Position numbers and translations under genes: made by a program. Positions 5,474 through 11,870 of a DNA stretch of 20,115 nucleotides are shown here, in pieces. The notes beneath the pieces are model-generated. The model did not search any database, was not told the origin of the DNA, and saw only the letters and a program-made list of their open reading frames with translations. The number at the start of each line of letters is the position of its first letter. Positions within the stretch are counted from its first letter, which is position 1. Source of the DNA: a virus. The stretch is from positions 1 to 20,115 of IMG/VR virus record IMGVR_UViG_3300031951_001530. One strand, 5' to 3'.

Positions 5474-6354
5474 TCCGCAGGTCCATCCACGGAGACCGGG
5501 CCACCCGCACCTTCGGGGAGGCCGCCCTCAGCTACATGGAGGCCGGCGGCGAGCGCCACCACCTCGCGCCGCTGATCCTAAGGTGGGGCGAGAGGCCCCT
5601 CTCTCAGATCGGCCAGGAGGAGATCGATCGCGCCGCCAGGAAGCTGAAGCCGAAGGCGAGCCCCTCCACTCTCAACCGATGCGTTTACACGCCTACAGCA
5701 GCCGTGCTGCACCACGCCGCCCGGCTGCAGTGGTGCGAGAAGCCGGTGATCGCCCGCCCCTCGCAGCCCAAGGGCCGCGTGCGGTGGGTGACGGTGGAGG
5801 AGGCCGAGAAGCTGATCGCCCACGCCGGCCACCTGCGGCCCCTGGTGATCTTCCTCCTGGCGACCGGCGCGCGGATCGGGGAGGCCCTGGTCGTCGATTG
5901 GCGGGACGTGGACCTGGAGCGGGGGCACGTCGTCTTCTTGGACACTAAGAACGGCACGGATCGAGGCGTCCCCCTGAACAGCCGCGCGATCGAGGCCCTG
6001 AAGGGCCTCCCCCACCGGCAGGGGGCCGTCTTCCGCGTCCACTATGGCGGCCTGCGCTGGGATGGCACGCGACGCCCCCTGGGGCCGGCCTACGCCAGCC
6101 GTGGAGGCCTCGGCGGCGGGCAGATCAAGGGTGGCTGGAAGGCCATGCTGAAGGCGGCCAAGATCACCGACTTCACCCCGCACGACTGCCGCCACACCTG
6201 GGCGACGTGGCACTATCAGGCGAACCGCGACCTGGGCGCGCTGATGAGCCTGGGAGGGTGGAAGACGCCGGCCATGGTCCTTCGATACGCCCACACGAAC
6301 ACCACCCAGCACGCGGCCAGCATGGAGGCCGCCTGGAGAAAAGCTGGAGAATAA
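5329..6354 (+). CDS. int: Tyrosine-recombinase phage integrase
   Basis: The 341-residue protein has the full tyrosine-recombinase active site: Arg182 (TGARIGEA), Lys207 (TKNGTDRGV), His285 and Arg288 (HDCRHTW), Trp311 in place of the second His, and the nucleophile Tyr320 (LRYAHTN). The N-terminal 60 residues form an arm-binding region with basic strands, followed by a SAM-like core-binding domain (about 60-145). The ATG at 5329 is chosen because the longer upstream reading is antisense-like and overlaps the excisionase and membrane-peptide genes. It should catalyse recombination between attP at 6411-6465 and a host tRNA-Thr gene. The first 145 bp overlap the excisionase frame, linking expression. 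It is the last gene of the operon. Confidence 0.93.
   Translation: MPLKLVRRPKSPYWYLRGTVRGISITESTGTGDRAQAEDIRALREAELVRRSIHGDRATRTFGEAALSYMEAGGERHHLAPLILRWGERPLSQIGQEEIDRAARKLKPKASPSTLNRCVYTPTAAVLHHAARLQWCEKPVIARPSQPKGRVRWVTVEEAEKLIAHAGHLRPLVIFLLATGARIGEALVVDWRDVDLERGHVVFLDTKNGTDRGVPLNSRAIEALKGLPHRQGAVFRVHYGGLRWDGTRRPLGPAYASRGGLGGGQIKGGWKAMLKAAKITDFTPHDCRHTWATWHYQANRDLGALMSLGGWKTPAMVLRYAHTNTTQHAASMEAAWRKAGE
6334..6352 (+). repeat. Arm-type direct repeat, left copy (integrase or Xis binding candidate)
   Basis: TGGAGAAAAGCTGGAGAAT at the 3' end of int matches the copy at 6554-6572 at 17 of 19 positions. The pair flanks the attP core at unequal distances, which is the usual arrangement of arm sites bound by the integrase N-terminal domain. 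Confidence 0.5.
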
Positions 6355-6356
6355 AC

Positions 6357-6397
6357 CCTGGGAAGAACACCTAAGGACCTATTTTCCCCCAGGTTTT
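6357..6397 (+). terminator. Weak candidate terminator after int
   Basis: CCTGGG (6357-6362) can pair with CCCAGG (6388-6393), or an 8-bp stem with a 2-base bulge can form using GGAA and TTCC, followed by TTTT at 6394-6397. The loop is long (about 25 bases), so strength is doubtful. Confidence 0.35.
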
Positions 6398-6410
6398 CGT
6401 GCGCCTCGAT

Positions 6411-6465
6411 TGTCCTTGGTAAGGCTGAGGTCGGCAGTTCAATCCTGCCCGGCGGCACCATTTTT
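6411..6465 (+). other. attP: attP core: 3' half of a tRNA-Thr(GGT) gene
   Basis: Positions 6416-6460 read as the 3' half of a tRNA: anticodon loop TTGGTAA (6416-6422, anticodon GGT for Thr), 3' anticodon stem GGCTG, variable loop AGGTC, T-stem GGCAG/CTGCC around TTCAATC (6433-6449), acceptor CGGCGGC (6450-6456), discriminator A and CCA (6458-6460), then TTTTT. Upstream of the anticodon loop the stem no longer pairs properly and no D-arm or 5' acceptor exists, so this is not an intact tRNA. The crossover should lie in or near the anticodon loop, and integration would rebuild the host tRNA. Phage-like genes on both sides identify it as attP rather than a prophage end. Confidence 0.8.
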
Positions 6466-6482
6466 CCCTTGAGTTTCAAGGG
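6466..6482. repeat. Perfect 7-bp inverted repeat beside attP
   Basis: CCCTTGA-GTT-TCAAGGG directly follows the T-run after the tRNA CCA. A T-run follows it on neither strand, so it is unlikely to be a terminator. It could be a binding site for integrase, Xis or a host factor. Confidence 0.4.
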
Positions 6483-6553
6483 TTTGGTAGTGAGCCTCAT
6501 CCCTGTCTCCACCCCCTCGGGGGTCGGAGGCGGGGGTCGAGAGGCTCGAAAGG

Positions 6554-6572
6554 TGGAGAAAAACTGGAGACT
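6554..6572 (+). repeat. Arm-type direct repeat, right copy
   Basis: TGGAGAAAAACTGGAGACT matches the left copy at 6334-6352 at 17 of 19 positions, in the same orientation, about 95 bases beyond the attP core. A second pair, ACCTAAGG at 6369-6376 and its reverse complement CCTTAGGT at 6603-6610, also flanks the core. Confidence 0.5.
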
Positions 6573-6634
6573 GTTTCTGCCTGAAAACGGCGCTCCATTG
6601 CCCCTTAGGTCGTTTTGTCCTAGGAACTTTTGTC

Positions 6635-6898
6635 ATGGACGCGAATGAATACCGCAAAGTGATCGCCCACCTCGGCCTCTCCCAGGTCAAGAGCGGCGCT
6701 GCACTTGGAACCGACCCCCGCACAGCGCGACGCTGGGCGAAGGACGGCCCGCCCAGTTCTGTCGCCGTCGCCCTGACGGCCTTCGTTGTGATGCAGGACA
6801 ACGGCATGGAGAGGCCCTGGGATCACCCGGCCATCGTCGAGGCACGAAAAAAGCCCCCCGGCGCGAGCCAGGGGGCTTCCGAAGCTGAGAAGGCGTAG
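6635..6898 (+). CDS. Small HTH DNA-binding protein
   Basis: The 87-residue product has an N-terminal helix-turn-helix resembling small phage XRE-type or DNA-binding proteins: residues about 5-45 include HLGLSQVKSGAALGTDPRTA followed by RRWAKDGPPSS and a hydrophobic helix. The C-terminal 25 residues are low-complexity (KKPPGASQGASEAEKA), and their codons also form the terminator of the opposing late operon. AGGAA (6622-6626) lies eight bases before the ATG. It is alone between attP and the convergent holin gene, whose stop is three bases away. It could regulate lysogeny, int or late genes; no partner or target is visible. Confidence 0.75.
   Translation: MDANEYRKVIAHLGLSQVKSGAALGTDPRTARRWAKDGPPSSVAVALTAFVVMQDNGMERPWDHPAIVEARKKPPGASQGASEAEKA
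6847..6880 (-). terminator. Rho-independent terminator of the late/lysis operon
   Basis: Read on the minus strand, GAAGCCCCC, a 12-base loop and GGGGGCTT form an 8-bp GC-rich stem (6878-6871 with 6858-6851) followed by a T-run from the AAAAAA at 6847-6852. It lies about 25 bases beyond the holin stop. It is embedded in the last codons of the plus-strand HTH gene and works in one direction only, since no T-run follows on the plus strand. Confidence 0.8.
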
Positions 6899-6901
6899 GC
6901 C

Positions 6902-7093
6902 CTACAGCTTGGCCTTGACGCGACCGTAGATGGTGAGGGCCAAACCGGCGACGGTGCCGACGGCCTGAATGACCTCGGCCTGCGCGTCAGGCGACACGAT
7001 ACCGACCTTGGCCAGCGCGATGGGCGCGAGGCTCGAGACGGCCATCAACAGCGCGCCGTTGATCGTCTTGGACTTCCAGGGCTTCTTTCTCAT
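6902..7093 (-). CDS. Probable holin
   Basis: The 63-residue product has a basic N-terminus (MRKKPWKSK) and two hydrophobic segments, about residues 11-29 and 41-58, with a short polar loop. It ends in a basic KAKL tail. This is the size and topology of small class II holins, which open the inner membrane to release the endolysin. It is translationally coupled to the endolysin gene (ATGA overlap at 7090-7093) and is the last gene before the late terminator. A longer reading from 7252 is antisense-like and rejected. Function is inferred from topology and lysis-cassette position. Confidence 0.72.
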   Translation of the reverse strand: MRKKPWKSKTINGALLMAVSSLAPIALAKVGIVSPDAQAEVIQAVGTVAGLALTIYGRVKAKL

Positions 7094-7497
7094 TGCGCGG
7101 TCTCCTTTTTTTGCGCGGGGTACTGCTTCCAGGGAAGCTGAAAGTGGGGGCCGTCCTTGAGCCGCTTCCACGAGCCGCCCCACTCGATGGGGACCTTCTC
7201 GATGCGGGCGGCGTCGGCCATGACAGAGTGCAGGCGGGTGTAGAGGGGCCAATCCCAGCGCACCTCTCCGTCGAGGATCACCGCCAGATCGACGGCGTGC
7301 CCCGTCAGGTGGCGGCTGTTGAGGGTCTGCGACGCGCCCTGCGCGAACAGTTCCTGCTGCCGGCGCAGGGTCCTCAGGCCCTCGGTGACCGTGAAGTCGA
7401 AGGGCGAGTTGGAGATCGCCCGCTTGACGACGCGGACCAGATCGGGGTGGACGCCCTCCAGGCGTCTCAGGGAGCGCGCTCCGAGGGCGTAGGTCAC
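7090..7497 (-). CDS. M15-family peptidoglycan peptidase, endolysin
   Basis: A GTG start at 7497 overlaps the stop of the metallophosphoesterase gene as GTGA and gives 135 residues. The zinc site of the M15 peptidases is intact: SRHLTGHAVD supplies His63 and Asp70, and GPHFQLP supplies His118; IEWGGSW with D115 just before the last His matches the catalytic region. Members cut peptide bonds in peptidoglycan (L-Ala-D-Glu or D-Ala-D-Ala type). There is no signal peptide, so export depends on the holin encoded immediately downstream. A longer reading from 7818 runs through the neighbouring gene in another frame and is rejected. Family and lysis role are confident; bond specificity is not. Confidence 0.88.
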   Translation of the reverse strand: MTYALGARSLRRLEGVHPDLVRVVKRAISNSPFDFTVTEGLRTLRRQQELFAQGASQTLNSRHLTGHAVDLAVILDGEVRWDWPLYTRLHSVMADAARIEKVPIEWGGSWKRLKDGPHFQLPWKQYPAQKKETAQ

Positions 7498-8540
7498 ATC
7501 TGGCTCCTGAGGAAGTCGAGGTAGGCGCGGCCCGCCTCGGGGTCGTGGAAGACCTTGACCAGTTCGGGGTCGAGGTCTGAGCGGCGCGGGTCGATCACCA
7601 GGAAGACGGCGGGGCTGTTCGAGCGGTCGGAGAGGCCCAGGTCGTCGGCGTAGTCGTCGATCGACTTGAAGCTGGCCACCTGGACGCACCACGTCAGGCG
7701 CTTCGTCAGGGGGCACTTCTCGATGCTCTCCCCCGAGATGTGGGTGTGGCCGCCAAGCAACACCGTGTCGCGGACCCCCATGCGGGCGGCCCGCTTCATC
7801 CCGTGGACTTCGTTCCACATGGAGCGGCCCGGCCAGGAGTGGCGCAGGTTCATCGTCAACTCGCGACCGCCCTTGGTGCGGTAGGTGGCGCGGAGGGACG
7901 TCCCACGGTGCAGGATGCCTCGCTCCTCCATCATCCGCCCCAGGAGGTCGTTCGAGCCGCTCCAGGCGTCGTGGTTGCCGCCGACGCTGAGGTCGAGGTC
8001 GGGGGCCATCTGGTCGAGGTAGTGTTCGAAGAGTATCCAGCCCTCAGGGGCGGTCGTCTCGGCCTGGGCGTAGAGGAAGGCGAGCGGCTTCACCCAGTTG
8101 TCCAGCACGTCGCCCAGCAGCGCCCCGTGGACGTGCTTGTCGCGGTTCAGGTGGTTGGCCCAGTATTCGAACAGCGACAGGTCGGTGCCGGGGTTGTCGA
8201 GGTGCAGGTCCCCGAAGGCGATCAGGCCGAAGGGGCCATCGTCAGGCAGGTGGAGGATGTTGTGCCCGCTGCCGGGGCCGGCCTGGGAGACGCGGCGGAA
8301 CTCGCCCTTGCGGCGCGCGATGATCTCGTCTGCCGGCCTCCAGCGGGAGGGGTTGGGCAGGCCTCGCTCCTTGCCGATCAGGCCCTCTTTCCGCGCCGCC
8401 TCCAGGCGGTGCTGAATTGCGCGGCGGCTGAGGCCGAGGGTCTTGGCGGCCCCCGTGATCGAGCCCGCCTGGAGGAAGGCGTCGACAGCGGCGCGCATCG
8501 AGGGGTAGTTCATCTTGGTGGTGCCGGGCTTGCCCGCCAT
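7494..8540 (-). CDS. HTH-metallophosphoesterase fusion protein
   Basis: The 348-residue protein has two parts. Residues about 13-55 form a helix-turn-helix (SITGAAKTLGLSRRAIQHRL). Residues about 100-345 form a calcineurin-type metallophosphoesterase with every signature motif: GDLHLD (Asp111, His113), GDVLD (Asp144), GGNHD (Asn189, His190), His234 in LRHSW, and GGHTH (His265, His267). These would bind two metal ions and hydrolyse a phosphodiester or phosphomonoester. Its start overlaps the upstream membrane-protein stop as TAATG, and its stop overlaps the endolysin start, so it is locked into the lysis cassette. The HTH suggests a nucleic-acid substrate or DNA docking. The catalytic fold is certain; the substrate is unknown. 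Confidence 0.85.
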   Translation of the reverse strand: MAGKPGTTKMNYPSMRAAVDAFLQAGSITGAAKTLGLSRRAIQHRLEAARKEGLIGKERGLPNPSRWRPADEIIARRKGEFRRVSQAGPGSGHNILHLPDDGPFGLIAFGDLHLDNPGTDLSLFEYWANHLNRDKHVHGALLGDVLDNWVKPLAFLYAQAETTAPEGWILFEHYLDQMAPDLDLSVGGNHDAWSGSNDLLGRMMEERGILHRGTSLRATYRTKGGRELTMNLRHSWPGRSMWNEVHGMKRAARMGVRDTVLLGGHTHISGESIEKCPLTKRLTWCVQVASFKSIDDYADDLGLSDRSNSPAVFLVIDPRRSDLDPELVKVFHDPEAGRAYLDFLRSQM

Positions 8541-8827
8541 TACCGATCCCCCGCCACGCGCTGCTCGATCCGGTTGACGGTCTCCTGCAGGGCCTTTGTC
8601 CTCTCATCGACGCGGGCGACGGTCTCCGAGAGGTGGGCCGTGCCGGCCATCCTGGCCTCCACCTTGGCGATCGCGTCGGTGTTTTCCGTCACGCGCGCGT
8701 CGATCCTCGCCCCCCACATCAGGAGGGTCGCAGACTGCCCGACGAGGGCCAGGAAGAGGGTGATGACCCCCCACAAGGGGATTTTGAGGTCGATCCAAGA
8801 CGTGGTCCTGGGTTCGGCGTTCGCCAT
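8540..8827 (-). CDS. Membrane-anchored coiled-coil protein, lysis-accessory or spanin-like
   Basis: The 95-residue protein has a short polar N-terminus, a single membrane span at about residues 16-38 (LWGVITLFLALVGQSATLLM), and a long charged helix (about 40-93) with heptad character (RVTENTDAIAKVEARM, then RVDERTKALQETVNRIEQRV). N-terminal anchor plus periplasmic coiled coil is the plan of inner-membrane spanins. It is also the plan of some holin-accessory proteins. No overlapping lipoprotein gene is visible, so a classic two-gene spanin cannot be claimed. AGGAG lies about nine bases before the ATG, inside the 48-bp repeat at 8831-8878. It is the first gene of the coupled lysis cassette. Confidence 0.6.
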   Translation of the reverse strand: MANAEPRTTSWIDLKIPLWGVITLFLALVGQSATLLMWGARIDARVTENTDAIAKVEARMAGTAHLSETVARVDERTKALQETVNRIEQRVAGDR

Positions 8828-8830
8828 GGA

Positions 8831-8980
8831 CGGGCGCTCCTGCTGAAGGTTAGGGTGGCGGCTATGTTCGAACGCGAGATCATCGATGCCGAGTTCGAGG
8901 CTGTCAGACCGCCTCGCGCCGCTGTTCGCGACCGGGCGCTCCTGCTGAAGGTTAGGGTGGCGGCTATGTTCGAACGCGAG
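8831..8980. repeat. 48-bp perfect direct repeat (8831-8878 and 8933-8980) with interleaved second repeat
   Basis: The 48-bp segment starting CGGGCGCTCC and ending CGAACGCGAG occurs twice, exactly, with an offset of 102 bp (34 codons). A second, 36-bp segment (8898-8933 and 8978-9013) is also duplicated with three mismatches, so the order is A-spacer-B-A-B. The duplication contains the start of the plus-strand gene at 8864 and the ribosome-binding site of the minus-strand gene at 8827. Confidence 0.9.
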
Positions 8981-9079
8981 GCCGTCAGGCCGCCTCGCGC
9001 CGCTATTCGCGACACGGTCTACGCCGCCATCGCCGGGGTGATCCTCGGCGTGACGTACTTCGTCGTGAGCCTGCTCTAG
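8864..9079 (+). CDS. Small plus-strand membrane protein with duplicated N-terminus
   Basis: An ATG at 8864 opens a 71-residue frame. The N-terminal segment MFERE...VRPPRAAVRD is repeated in shortened form (MFEREAVRPPRAAIRD), joined by ten residues encoded by the duplicated leader. The last 21 residues (TVYAAIAGVILGVTYFVVSL) form one membrane span, and all their codons end in G or C, which supports this strand as coding. An internal ATG at 8966, with the same upstream sequence, would give a 37-residue form. GGGTGG precedes both starts. The stop overlaps that of the convergent 698-residue gene as CTAG. It is the only plus-strand gene within the late region. An antiholin or superinfection-exclusion role is possible but unproven. 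Confidence 0.55.
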   Translation: MFEREIIDAEFEAVRPPRAAVRDRALLLKVRVAAMFEREAVRPPRAAIRDTVYAAIAGVILGVTYFVVSLL

Positions 9080-11172
9080 GGGCGGTTCTGCGTGCTGCCG
9101 GCGATCGGCGCGGTGGAGCGGCTGATGGCCCCCTGGATGCGCTGACCCGTCTGGAGGCCGTTCAGCAGGCGAGACATCTCGGCGTCGTCGAGGAGAGCCC
9201 CTCCCAGGATCGCGTTCCTTTTGGGGTCGGTGAGGATGCCGCCGCGACCCTGGAGGATGCGCGCAGTCACTCGGCCAGCCGCCGCGCGCGGTGAGGTGAC
9301 GTCGTCCATCAGGTCGCTCAGATCGTAGCCCTCGCCCTCCAGGCGCTGGCGCATGGCCTGACGCAGGTAGGTGGGGGAGCCGCCGGCGTAGCGGTTGTTG
9401 AGGTTGGCCTGCATGACGCGCTTCTCGGCGGCATCGAGGAACTCGACGAAGGACGCGTCGTCAGGGAAGGCCAGCCGCAGGCGCTGCTTGAAGTTCTCGT
9501 TCTTCAGGAGGTTCCGCAGCACGCGCAGATCGCCCGTGTCCATCACGGTGTTCAGAAGCTGCTCTGCGACGCCCTTGCGGTAGGCGGCCATCGCCCCCGG
9601 CCCCGCCTCGTCCAGTTCCCGGCGAACGAACTCAGCCGAGTTGTCGAGGCCGTTCTTCAGCACGTTGGAGCCGAGTTCATAGGCCCCCTCGATCTCCATG
9701 TCGGTGGCGTACTGCTTGAGGAAGTCGTCGTACTCCTTGAGGCCGCCGCGATCGGGCGTCCTGGCGTTTGTGCGGACAGCCCGCCCCAGGCTCTTCAGTG
9801 TCGGGCCGAGACCTGGAGTGACGGTGCTGCTCTTAAACGCGGCATCTGCAGCCTTGAGAAGGCTCTCACTGATGTCCTGCGCCTGACGCACGGTGATGGC
9901 GCGCGGCCCGAGGGCGTAGCCGGGCGTGTCGCCGAGGTCGTCCATCAGGCGCTGCAGGGCCACGCCGGAGTGGCGGACGGCCTCATCTTCCGAGGCGAGG
10001 GCGTTCTTGACGGCTTCGGCCATGGCGCTTCGGGCGCGCTCAGAGCGGAGGGCGGCGACGCTGTTCTCATCGAGCATGATGGGCCGGTCGCCGATGAGCC
10101 CCATGCTATCGTCGGCGGCCTTCCGGCGACCCTTCTGCATGGTCTCGAGGGTCTCCCAGTAGTCGCCGCGACCGCCGAGGCCCTGCGCCAGATCGGCTCG
10201 CAGGTCGGGCTGCTCGTTGGCCTTCACCTCCTCGGCGCGGGCGCGGACGCGAGCGCCGCCGGGGCCGCCGGACTGCACGAGGACGTCAGCCGTCGTCTGC
10301 ATGTTTGGCCCGCGATCGTACATGGCCGGGCCGCCGCCGGGGGCGTATCCGCCATCCAGGTCGTCGCGCCTGATCTCCTCGAGGGCCTTCGCGACGCGGT
10401 ACTCATCCTCGCTGAGGGGCTGCCTGTTTACACGCCTTGTCGACGCGCCGCCCGTCGCGCGGTCGAGTTGGGCCGCGAGATTGGGCATCGCCTCGGCCAT
10501 CCGGCCCATCGCGGGGATGGCGACGCGCTCAACGGCGCGAGCCATGGGCGGGAGGGTCTTTTCGAGGACGGGGACGCCGACGAAGCCGGCGGGCGCGCCC
10601 ATCAGCGCGCCGCCGACGAAGCCGCCCACGCGGTCGTTCTCGGCGTTGCCGGCCCCCGCCGCCCCGCCGTAGCCGCCCGCCACGAGGGCCGCCCGCTTCG
10701 CGCGGGACATCATGGTCGCCCCACCGCCGATGTAGCGACCAGCCATCTTGGAGCCGGGGCCGAAGACCGCGCCGAGGATGTTGGAGCCGGTGGAGAGCCA
10801 GGGGTGGTCTTGGCGGAACTGCTCGTCGCCCTCTTTGTTGGCGGCCAGGACCGCCGCCCGCGCCTCCTCCGGCGTGTAGGGGAGGGCCTCCTTGCCAACC
10901 AGCGAGCGGACCTTGTTGTTGAGGCCCGTCTCGACGCCAGCGCCCCAGGCGTCGAGGTCGTCTGCCCAGTTGGCCCAGGCTCCCGCGTTGAGGGCGCGGA
11001 TGACCGCCGGCGTGTTCCGCACCCGAGTGCGGGCGTCCTTCTGCGCGGCGACGCGGCCCGCGCTGCCGCGATCGGCCCACATCTTCTCCAGGCCGGCCCT
11101 CGCCTCCTCGGGCGACGCGGCCCTGGCGCGGTGGATTTGGCCGTCAGGCCCCTTGAAGCGATAGACCTCCAT
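9076..11172 (-). CDS. Large virion protein, probable DNA-ejection protein
   Basis: The 698-residue protein begins MEVYRFKGPDGQIHRARAAS, a short beta hairpin seen at the start of many phage structural proteins. It then has an Ala/Gly-rich, membrane-like segment at about residues 130-205 (SNILGAVFGPGSKMAGRYI and VGGFVGGALMGAPAGFVGV). The remaining 450 residues are mainly charged helix. Large, helical, Gly-rich proteins near the tail genes of podoviruses are often packaged and ejected with DNA to form a channel across the envelope. It is coupled to the upstream gene by a TAATG overlap. I do not recognise a named family, so the ejection role is inference from composition, size and location. Confidence 0.6.
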   Translation of the reverse strand: MEVYRFKGPDGQIHRARAASPEEARAGLEKMWADRGSAGRVAAQKDARTRVRNTPAVIRALNAGAWANWADDLDAWGAGVETGLNNKVRSLVGKEALPYTPEEARAAVLAANKEGDEQFRQDHPWLSTGSNILGAVFGPGSKMAGRYIGGGATMMSRAKRAALVAGGYGGAAGAGNAENDRVGGFVGGALMGAPAGFVGVPVLEKTLPPMARAVERVAIPAMGRMAEAMPNLAAQLDRATGGASTRRVNRQPLSEDEYRVAKALEEIRRDDLDGGYAPGGGPAMYDRGPNMQTTADVLVQSGGPGGARVRARAEEVKANEQPDLRADLAQGLGGRGDYWETLETMQKGRRKAADDSMGLIGDRPIMLDENSVAALRSERARSAMAEAVKNALASEDEAVRHSGVALQRLMDDLGDTPGYALGPRAITVRQAQDISESLLKAADAAFKSSTVTPGLGPTLKSLGRAVRTNARTPDRGGLKEYDDFLKQYATDMEIEGAYELGSNVLKNGLDNSAEFVRRELDEAGPGAMAAYRKGVAEQLLNTVMDTGDLRVLRNLLKNENFKQRLRLAFPDDASFVEFLDAAEKRVMQANLNNRYAGGSPTYLRQAMRQRLEGEGYDLSDLMDDVTSPRAAAGRVTARILQGRGGILTDPKRNAILGGALLDDAEMSRLLNGLQTGQRIQGAISRSTAPIAGSTQNRP

Positions 11173-11867
11173 TAGCGGCCCTCCGGTCCCAGGTACTCAA
11201 ACGAACTCGCCCGTTCCTGCGCCGTCTGGCCAGGAGCGCCAGCGCCCTTCTTGTTGCGGTACAGCTTGCCGTTGGTCGCGATGAAGAAGGCCCCCTGGGG
11301 GATGTCTTCAGGGTTGTCGGTGCGGAGGTCGTAGGGGTAGTCCTCGGTGAGGCCCTTGCGATTGCGGCCCAGGTGCCTGCGAGCGGCAGCAACCTCTTCA
11401 AGGAACTGTTCGCGCGACTGACTGACCTCGAGGTTCGCATCCTTGGACATCAACAGCGCCATGTCGGTGTCGGACGGGCTACCGACCGCCGCACCCGTCG
11501 GGTTGTTCTGCCTCATCTCCTGCAGATTGGAGAAGGCGGCAGACGCGCGCACGGGCTTGACCTGCTGCGCGAGGTCGTGGGCCGCGCCGATGCCCTTGAA
11601 GGGCGACCATGCAGGCGCGCCCTGGCCGGAGATCAGCCCCCCGATGAAGCCGGTCGCCGTCGGGCTGTCAGTGGCGATCTGCTTGGCCCTGTCGAGGCGT
11701 CTGCGAAGGTCGAGGTCGGCGTCAAACTTGACCTGCGTCTCGCCCCTCGTGGCCTTCCAACGCTCCTTGGAGACCCAGCCCAGCTTCTTGCCGCCCCAGA
11801 CCTGCGGCTCACCGCCGTCGCCGAGGTCGTACATGTTGCCTGTGATGTAGTCGTCAGCTTTGGCCAT
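11172..11867 (-). CDS. Probable virion/ejection-associated protein
   Basis: The 231-residue protein starts MAKADDYITGNMYDLGDGG. It has a helical middle with a short Gly-rich stretch (about 75-95, GFIGGLISGQGAPAW), a QEMRQNNPTGAAVGSPSDTD segment near residue 115, and a C-terminal beta-like domain (PQGAFFIATNGKLYRNKKG). GGGAGG at 11875-11880 lies seven bases before the ATG, within the end of the preceding gene. It sits between two other proposed virion genes and is coupled to the 698-residue protein. The QxxNPTGAAVG helix-turn pattern resembles proteins encoded next to phage ejection proteins, but I cannot assign a family. Confidence 0.55.
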   Translation of the reverse strand: MAKADDYITGNMYDLGDGGEPQVWGGKKLGWVSKERWKATRGETQVKFDADLDLRRRLDRAKQIATDSPTATGFIGGLISGQGAPAWSPFKGIGAAHDLAQQVKPVRASAAFSNLQEMRQNNPTGAAVGSPSDTDMALLMSKDANLEVSQSREQFLEEVAAARRHLGRNRKGLTEDYPYDLRTDNPEDIPQGAFFIATNGKLYRNKKGAGAPGQTAQERASSFEYLGPEGR

Positions 11868-11870
11868 TTG

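Noticed and set aside
6411-6465. Complete tRNA gene
   Set aside because: Only the 3' half is present; the 5' anticodon stem mismatches and there is no D-arm or 5' acceptor strand, so it is an attachment core.
6466-6482. Terminator after the tRNA-like core
   Set aside because: The inverted repeat has its T-run before, not after, the stem on the plus strand and no T-run on the minus strand.
6511-6524. ACCCCC-TC-GGGGGT inverted repeat as a regulatory hairpin
   Set aside because: A two-base loop cannot form a stable RNA hairpin without opening the stem, and short G/C runs arise easily in this composition.
8719-9015. Minus-strand open frame across the 48-bp repeat
   Set aside because: The hydrophobic, GC3-rich segment and the in-frame repeat support the plus-strand frame, and the minus frame overlaps the start of the lysis gene at 8827.
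9970-11175. 401-codon plus-strand open frame
   Set aside because: Opposite to the 698-residue late protein and without recognisable domains; typical GC-rich antisense frame.
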